A stretch of 9,193 nt of DNA from CAYVIB01 sp964451365 (lineage in GTDB: Bacteria; Pseudomonadota; Gammaproteobacteria; Pseudomonadales; Cellvibrionaceae). Positions 6,019 to 9,193 of the stretch are shown here, in pieces. The notes below the pieces were generated by a model, which saw nothing but the letters and a program-made list of their open reading frames with translations, was not told the DNA's origin and did not search any database. Where the stretch lies: positions 1 to 9,193 of the forward strand of contig CAYVIB010000067.1 in assembly GCA_964451365.1 (NCBI GenBank), in the 5' to 3' direction. The stretch's first letter is position 1, and every line of letters begins with the position of its first letter. The position numbers and the translations under genes were made by a program.

Positions 6019-6413
6019 ACGTTTCAACGGTTGTGGCTTATTCTCAATAGGCCGGTTGATTTTTGGCCGGCCGTCACGTTTAAAGAAGAATAAATCATAA
6101 AAGTGAAAAGGGGGCCATGATGGCCATCGAATGCAGGGGATTCTCCCTCTCTGATAATTGCGGTTACTGTCACCTTGCCAAAAGCGACATTGGGTCGGTT
6201 ATTTTAGAGGTAGGTGGGAGAGTCTTTAACCATCCACTTGTTAGCGCTGTATCGATCCTGGTGATAGGCAACATGATGTCGTATTTTCGTCTGGCGGGGG
6301 AAGCCCTATGCCGCTCAAACGTTTGGTATTTCTCGCGCTCAGTGTTTTTGTCAAAAATTCGAACAGGTAAATATGCGGCATGTAAATAGCGACTTCATGT
6401 CGCTGAATCAAAT
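6019..6413. other. Gene-poor stretch to the left of the cassette array
   Basis: No gene can be called with confidence. A hairpin GGCCGG (6050-6055) / CCGGCC (6067-6072) is visible. An open frame at 6117-6389 (90 aa) has no recognisable features and an unlikely composition. ATG 6308, preceded by GGGGGAA, gives MPLKRLVFLALSVFVKNSNR and stops; it looks like the beginning of an exported protein cut short. Just before the array, AGCGAC/GTCGCT (loop TTCAT) at 6390-6406 is a perfect 6-bp hairpin, eight bases before the first cassette boundary. No integron integrase and no folded attC is seen here, so the boundary may be an attI site, a decayed attC or a secondary site. Confidence 0.4.
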
Positions 6414-6414
6414 G

Positions 6415-6767
6415 TTATGGTGCTCTGCAAATTGGTAGTGGGTTTCGGTTTTTCTGAAAGAAAGTGCCAGAAGTGTTTAAGAATAATGCAGTAAATTTTC
6501 GGCATGCAGCTTCGTTCCTGGTGCCATTCGTAAATAAAGCATTTTCGGCAATACCACGCCATTCTGCGTGGTGTGCCACTAAGAAATAGAAAAGCGTCCG
6601 CAAGTCGTTTATTCTTGCGGTCACATAAATCTGGCAGCGGCTTCGCTGGCGCTACGCAAAGCAGTAATAGCACCAAAAAAGATCGCAGCCATAACAATCG
6701 CATCTTGCCGACATTTGGGTCGGCGCTTGAAAAGCAGCACCAACCCAAATGCAACAAATGCGAGGCG
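6415..6767 (+). mobile_element. 353-bp repeated, apparently non-coding cassette, copy A
   Basis: The cassette is bounded by G|TTATGG at 6414 and GCG|TTAG at 6767, with its attC at the right end. Its twin lies at 8793-9145, same length, with about 16 differences counted by eye, all but one transitions. Antisense frames are open through copy A (for example the frame beginning MRLLWLRSFL, start at 6703), but in copy B they are cut by stops and most differences change amino acids, so no frame looks selected. Three clean hairpins are present: ACCACGC/GCGTGGT (6553-6572), CCGCAAG/CTTGCGG (6598-6620) and CAGCG/CGCTG (6635-6648). Their stems are identical in the two copies. A structured RNA, a promoter cassette or a selfish empty cassette are all possible. 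Confidence 0.8.
6553..6648. other. Three consecutive hairpins in the repeated cassette (copy A)
   Basis: The stems are of 7, 7 and 5 bp, with loops CATTCT, TCGTTTATT and GCTT. The equivalent positions in copy B (8931-9026) carry only two changes, at the A-copy positions 6594 and 6596, both between stems. This could be a non-coding RNA or a protein-binding structure. The strand of any transcript is unknown. Confidence 0.4.
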
Positions 6768-6773
6768 TTAGCA
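6689..6773 (+). other. attC site of repeated cassette copy A
   Basis: R'' CCATAAC (6689-6695) and R' GTTAGCA (6767-6773). Inside, TCGCAT (6698-6703) pairs with ATGCGA (6758-6763), and CATTTGGGT (6712-6720) pairs with ACCCAAATG (6743-6751). The apical part GCTT-GAA-AAGC forms a terminal structure. Length is 85 bp. The crossover lies between G6767 and T6768. Confidence 0.85.
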
Positions 6774-6801
6774 CTCAAAGCCAACCAGACGGTGATGCCA
6801 T

Positions 6802-7785
6802 ATGAAAATCCTTAATAGTCAAGAAAATCTAGCCTCTTTCCTTGAGGGTATTCGTGAGCGAGAAATTACGATTGTCTCTGCTTTCGCTAGCGGTACGGAA
6901 AACGTTGTTGACCTGCTTCTAGACCATGGAAATAGGTTGGAATTATTGGTTGGCACCATAAACTCATTTTCATCTCCGGGATTTTTTGATCATTGTAAAA
7001 AAATTGAAGATGATAATTTCTCGCTATTAGTTGATTTCGGTTATCAATATAGCGTTCACTGGAAGCTATATTTGATCAAACCAGCAACTGTAATAATAGG
7101 TAGCGCCAATTTTACTAATACCGGATTGAGTCTGATACGAGACACGTGCGTCATGATAGAAGATAAGACTCTACTGAACAGCTACATAGAGGAATTGACC
7201 ACGATTAAATCGTCAAGTAATGTAGTTGGTTGCGATGAAAAGCGTTTTGAGAGCGATCTCCGAAAGTACAGAGAAAACCATCGTCGCATGCAGGCTGGAA
7301 GAGCTAGATCTGTACAGACAAGCAATGGGAATGAGTGGCTTGCTGTAGAAGAAAATCAGCTAATACCTATTTTTATTTGGGACTCTAGACATACCAAAGC
7401 CACCATTGAGGAAGCACATGAACTATTGAAAGAGGATTCAGATGAAGAGAGAGCTTCCATATTGCGGGATTTCTTTACATACGCCTGCGATGAGGCAGAT
7501 CTCCCATATAGCCAAGGTGATATTGTGCTGTGCATGAATAGTAAAGGTTCGGATGCAAATTTCTATTCGTTCGATAGAATTCTCCATGAAAATGGACTTA
7601 ACTATATTTATTCATATAAGCAAAAACGTTACGCATGTCCATTTAGATTAAGCAATCAAATCAAGAGCGAGATTAAAAACAGAGTTGGAGATTGGTATGA
7701 ACGAGAGATTACAGAGCTGGGTAGAAGTGAAATTCACGATTTGATGAAAAGTGCTAACAAAGCATTGCAGCGGACAAGCCGCTGA
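6802..7785 (+). CDS. Phospholipase-D-superfamily (single HKD) nuclease-like protein on a cassette
   Basis: This encodes 327 aa from ATG 6802, 34 bases into the cassette; the ribosome binding site is weak, as is common in cassettes. Residues 1-120 match one PLD domain: EITIVSAFASG strand, LELLVGTIN strand, then H86-W-K88 (VHWKLYLI) and GSANFT (100-105) with N103 and an acidic D114 eleven residues on. The Asp usually seven residues after the HKD histidine is Lys93 here, a known kind of variation in nuclease members. A single HKD half-site implies that a dimer forms the active site, as in Nuc or the BfiI restriction enzyme. Residues 150-300 are a separate charged, aromatic-rich region, possibly DNA-binding, not recognised. 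The last eleven residues (ANKALQRTSR end) are encoded by the attC. A DNA-cleaving or phosphodiesterase role, possibly in defence, is inferred. Confidence 0.82.
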   Translation: MKILNSQENLASFLEGIREREITIVSAFASGTENVVDLLLDHGNRLELLVGTINSFSSPGFFDHCKKIEDDNFSLLVDFGYQYSVHWKLYLIKPATVIIGSANFTNTGLSLIRDTCVMIEDKTLLNSYIEELTTIKSSSNVVGCDEKRFESDLRKYRENHRRMQAGRARSVQTSNGNEWLAVEENQLIPIFIWDSRHTKATIEEAHELLKEDSDEERASILRDFFTYACDEADLPYSQGDIVLCMNSKGSDANFYSFDRILHENGLNYIYSYKQKRYACPFRLSNQIKSEIKNRVGDWYEREITELGRSEIHDLMKSANKALQRTSR

Positions 7786-7799
7786 ATGCGGTGTTAGCA
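7752..7799 (+). other. Very short attC of the PLD-nuclease cassette
   Basis: R'' TGCTAAC (7752-7758) is exactly complementary to R' GTTAGCA (7793-7799). Between them GCATT and CAGCGG, with one extrahelical G, pair with CCGCTG and AATGC, closing an ACAAG loop. The total is 48 bp, shorter than most known attC sites. The crossover lies at G7793|T7794. The coding frame of the nuclease runs into it and stops at 7783-7785. Confidence 0.88.
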
Positions 7800-7812
7800 T
7801 GCAAGGGAAATC

Positions 7813-8157
7813 GTGAAGCACATTTCATTTATGGTTTTAGTACTTCTGGTGGGATGCTCCTCTTCTTGGAGAGACGGACCCTATGAAGTTTACTGGATAG
7901 ATGGTGTTAAAAGTCTTGGCTTTAACGTCGGTAATGGAGCATATATTGGACGTATTAATGAGCCAAAATTTATCAATGCGAATGAAAAATTCATTTCAGT
8001 ATATGCTTGTCCAGAACAATCATGTGCTTACTACTACATAGATCGGGAAAAAGACCATAAATTTGCGGATTCTACGGAGTTTGTCTTTGGCCCATACACG
8101 AAGGAATCGTTCGCTGAGCTGCGAAAGAAATTGATGTTGCCAGAGCTAAATGAGTAG
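7813..8157 (+). CDS. Small predicted lipoprotein on a cassette
   Basis: This encodes 114 aa, starting at GTG 7813 with AGGGA at 7803-7807, 20 bases after the cassette boundary. The N-terminus (VKHISFMVLVLLVGC) is a lipoprotein signal peptide, with lipobox LVGC and lipidated Cys15, followed by SSSW. Ser at +2 predicts outer-membrane retention in a Gammaproteobacterium. The mature part, about 100 aa, is rich in aromatic residues, with two cysteines in YACPEQSCAYYY (residues about 73-84) that may form a disulfide, and a charged C-terminal helix (KESFAELRKKLMLPELNE). I do not recognise the family. Small exported proteins are common among cassette genes. The gene ends six bases before its attC. 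Confidence 0.8.
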   Translation: MKHISFMVLVLLVGCSSSWRDGPYEVYWIDGVKSLGFNVGNGAYIGRINEPKFINANEKFISVYACPEQSCAYYYIDREKDHKFADSTEFVFGPYTKESFAELRKKLMLPELNE

Positions 8158-8163
8158 TAAAAG

Positions 8164-8247
8164 TGCTAACAAGGCCAGGCACGGCGACGGCTTTTCCGTT
8201 GCGGCTTCGCCTCCACTACAAAGCCGCGCGTGCTGGCGGCGTTAGGC
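8164..8247 (+). other. attC site of the lipoprotein cassette
   Basis: R'' TGCTAAC (8164-8170) and R' GTTAGGC (8241-8247). GCCAGGCACG pairs with CGTGCTGGC leaving one extrahelical G, then GCGGCTT pairs with AAGCCGC further in. Length is 84 bp. The crossover lies at G8241|T8242. Confidence 0.9.
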
Positions 8248-8265
8248 ACCAAGACTGGAGGCAGC

Positions 8266-8739
8266 ATGGTTCGCGCGATAATGACATACGATGTTCATTG
8301 GGATGGCCCATATGGGCCTGATGAATTGGGAGAGGTGGACGCGAACTATGTCTTGTACATGATTTGTGGGACTCATGGATTGTATGGACGCAATGTTCCG
8401 CTATACGTTGGAAAGACACAAAGAGAGGTAAGCAAGAGGCTGCGCGAGCACAAGTGGATCGATAACGAGCCAGACCCGGTAACTATCTACATTGCGTGCA
8501 TCGGAGAGTTCTTTAGTTGGGAGAAGAACTCGGCAATGGAAGAATATCCGCCACCGAGCGGTCGGGTCATTGATGCAATTGAAGCTTTGCTCATTATTGC
8601 TCACCAATGTGCCTACAACACGCGCTCGAAGTGCAAGGAGTCAATCGGAGATCTTGATGTACACATATTCAACACGGGACGCCGAGCGACGTTGTTTCCG
8701 GAGGTCTCAAGTCGGTTTTGGGTACCAGCAGGTGCCTAA
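8266..8739 (+). CDS. Stand-alone GIY-YIG nuclease-domain protein on a cassette
   Basis: This encodes 157 aa from ATG 8266, with GGAGG at 8258-8262; an earlier in-frame GTG at 8230 lies inside the previous attC and is not used. The GIY-YIG core is visible in order: YVLYMI (28-33) for the first strand, LYVGKT (46-51) for the second, the helix EVSKRLREHK (54-63) with the catalytic-type arginine at 58 or 60, and DAIEALLI (103-110) with the metal-binding glutamate E106, followed by Asn118 in AYNTRSK. The first strand reads VLY rather than GIY, which is common. No DNA-binding zinc finger or other added domain is seen. Stand-alone members of this fold nick or cut DNA in repair, restriction or homing. 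The stop codon TAA is part of the attC R'' box. Confidence 0.85.
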   Translation: MVRAIMTYDVHWDGPYGPDELGEVDANYVLYMICGTHGLYGRNVPLYVGKTQREVSKRLREHKWIDNEPDPVTIYIACIGEFFSWEKNSAMEEYPPPSGRVIDAIEALLIIAHQCAYNTRSKCKESIGDLDVHIFNTGRRATLFPEVSSRFWVPAGA

Positions 8740-8798
8740 CAAGCCGCTTAACAGGGACGGCGCAAAAAGCGGCGCCGCCCGTTAGCTAATCGTTATGG
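8734..8798 (+). other. attC site of the GIY-YIG cassette
   Basis: R'' GCCTAAC (8734-8740) with R' GTTATGG (8792-8798), 65 bp. GCTTAAC, GGG and CGGCGC on the left pair with GCGCCG, CCC and GTTAGC on the right, leaving single extrahelical A, A and T bases. Five-base unpaired spacers AAGCC and TAATC separate this stem from the R boxes. This fits attC architecture better than a 54-bp reading ending at GTTAGCT (8781-8787). Confidence 0.8.
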
Positions 8799-9145
8799 TG
8801 CTCTGCAAATCGGTAGTGGGTTTCAGTTTTTCTGAGAGAAAGTGCCAGAAGTGTTTAAGAATAATGCAGTAAATTTTTGGCATGCAGCTTCGTTCCTGGT
8901 GCTATTCGTAAATAAAGCATTTTCGGCAATACCACGCCATTCTGCGTGGTGTGCCACTAAGAAATAGAAAAACATCCGCAAGTCGTTTATTCTTGCGGTC
9001 ACATAAATCTGGCAGCGGCTTCGCTGGCGCTACGCAAAGCGGTAATAGCACCAAGGAAGATCGCAGCCATAACAATCGCATCTTCCCGACATTTGGGTCG
9101 GCGCTTGAAAAACAGCGCCAACCCAAATGCAGCAAATACGAAGCG
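8793..9145 (+). mobile_element. 353-bp repeated cassette, copy B
   Basis: This is the second copy of the cassette at 6415-6767, in the same orientation and of identical length, with about 16 substitutions and no indels. A C-to-T difference at 8903 (A-copy position 6525) turns the TGG of the longest antisense frame into TAG; another difference puts a TGA in the second antisense frame. These argue that the cassette is not protein-coding. Its right-end attC, like that of copy A, is followed by a different cassette. The two copies bracket about 2 kb holding the nuclease and lipoprotein cassettes, so homologous recombination between them could delete that block. Confidence 0.85.
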
Positions 9146-9151
9146 TTATGC
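9067..9151 (+). other. attC site of repeated cassette copy B
   Basis: R'' CCATAAC (9067-9073) and R' GTTATGC (9145-9151), with the same fold as the copy A site. One L-box pair is lost (TCGCAT with ATACGA), while the CATTTGGGT/ACCCAAATG stem is unchanged. The crossover lies at G9145|T9146. Confidence 0.82.
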
Positions 9152-9193
9152 AGCAAACTCTCGAATTTAATAAAAATTAACGAGAAAATAATA
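9146..9193 (+). other. Start of a further cassette, cut by the window edge
   Basis: Sequence after the last crossover begins TTATGCAG, is AT-rich and shows only a 10-codon open frame from ATG 9148. By the rule seen in the other cassettes its own attC, beyond the window, should begin with a box like GCATAAC. Confidence 0.5.

Larger units (their letters stand above)
6415..9193 (+). mobile_element. Integron gene-cassette array (no integrase in window)
   Basis: The array consists of five complete cassettes read on the + strand, each ending in an attC and joined at G|TT: 6415-6767, 6768-7793, 7794-8241, 8242-8792 and 8793-9145, plus the first 48 bases of a sixth. In every complete cassette the first bases are complementary to the R'' box of its own attC: TTATGG with CCATAAC, TTAGCA with TGCTAAC (twice), and TTAGGC with GCCTAAC. 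This is the signature of insertion from a circular cassette by a tyrosine integrase of the IntI type. Coding cassettes have very short non-coding parts and their stop codons lie in or next to attC. Base composition jumps between cassettes (the nuclease cassette is clearly AT-richer), as expected for DNA of mixed origin. Confidence 0.9.

Noticed and set aside
6226..6248. CTTTAAC ... GTTAGCG resembling attC core boxes.
   Set aside because: Only 23 bases end to end, with no stem between the boxes.
6117..6389. 90-aa plus-strand open frame.
   Set aside because: No family features and unlikely composition; the frame may be open by chance, so it is described only as part of the region.
6395..6784. 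Antisense 129-aa frame through repeated cassette copy A, with a signal-peptide-like start.
   Set aside because: It runs beyond the cassette boundaries, is interrupted by TAG in copy B, and most copy differences are non-synonymous in it.
6573..6815. Plus-strand 80-aa frame across the copy A attC.
   Set aside because: It consists largely of attC and hairpin sequence, has no ribosome binding site, and its equivalent in copy B differs by mostly amino-acid-changing substitutions.
8782..8792. An 11-bp mini-cassette remnant between GTTAGCT and GTTATGG.
   Set aside because: Taking R' as GTTATGG gives a 65-bp attC with symmetric spacers and a long stem, which explains these bases without a remnant.

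Overview
The window looks like accessory DNA from a Gammaproteobacterium, probably an environmental or marine-type lineage. This is an inference from gene content, moderate GC and good Shine-Dalgarno sites; no rRNA or other marker fixes the taxon. There are two halves.

Positions 1-6000 hold mostly small, separately spaced + strand genes. In order they are: an alpha/beta-barrel monooxygenase-like protein, a SnoaL/DUF4440-like protein, a frameshifted small membrane protein, a phytanoyl-CoA-dioxygenase-like Fe(II)/2OG enzyme, a YCII-domain protein, a secreted four-cysteine protein, and an FMN-binding PPOX-type flavoprotein. A MmyB-like XRE regulator (- strand) then diverges from a four-helix membrane protein that ends in a clear terminator. 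Next come a RidA-family gene broken by a 13-bp tandem duplication and a 65-aa orphan protein. Families of short repeats (TCTAYGCAA-type 13-mers and a 32-bp duplicated element) sit directly before the first gene and before the orphan gene.

From about 6415 to the right edge the DNA is an integron gene-cassette array. Five attC sites can be folded by eye. Each complete cassette begins with bases (TTATGG, TTAGCA, TTAGGC) complementary to the R'' box of its own attC, as expected for cassettes inserted from circles at G|TT. The order is: a 353-bp apparently non-coding cassette (copy A); a cassette for a single-HKD phospholipase-D-superfamily nuclease-like protein; a cassette for a small lipoprotein; a cassette for a stand-alone GIY-YIG nuclease; a second, about 95% identical, 353-bp cassette (copy B); and the start of another cassette. 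No integron integrase gene is visible, so this is either the distal part of an array or a cluster of attC sites lacking an integrase.

The most interesting points are two unrelated nuclease-fold cassettes in one short array (possible defence functions, not demonstrated), the repeated non-coding cassette with three conserved hairpins, and two very fresh-looking gene lesions (the 13-bp duplication in ridA and a one-base shortfall in an A-run).
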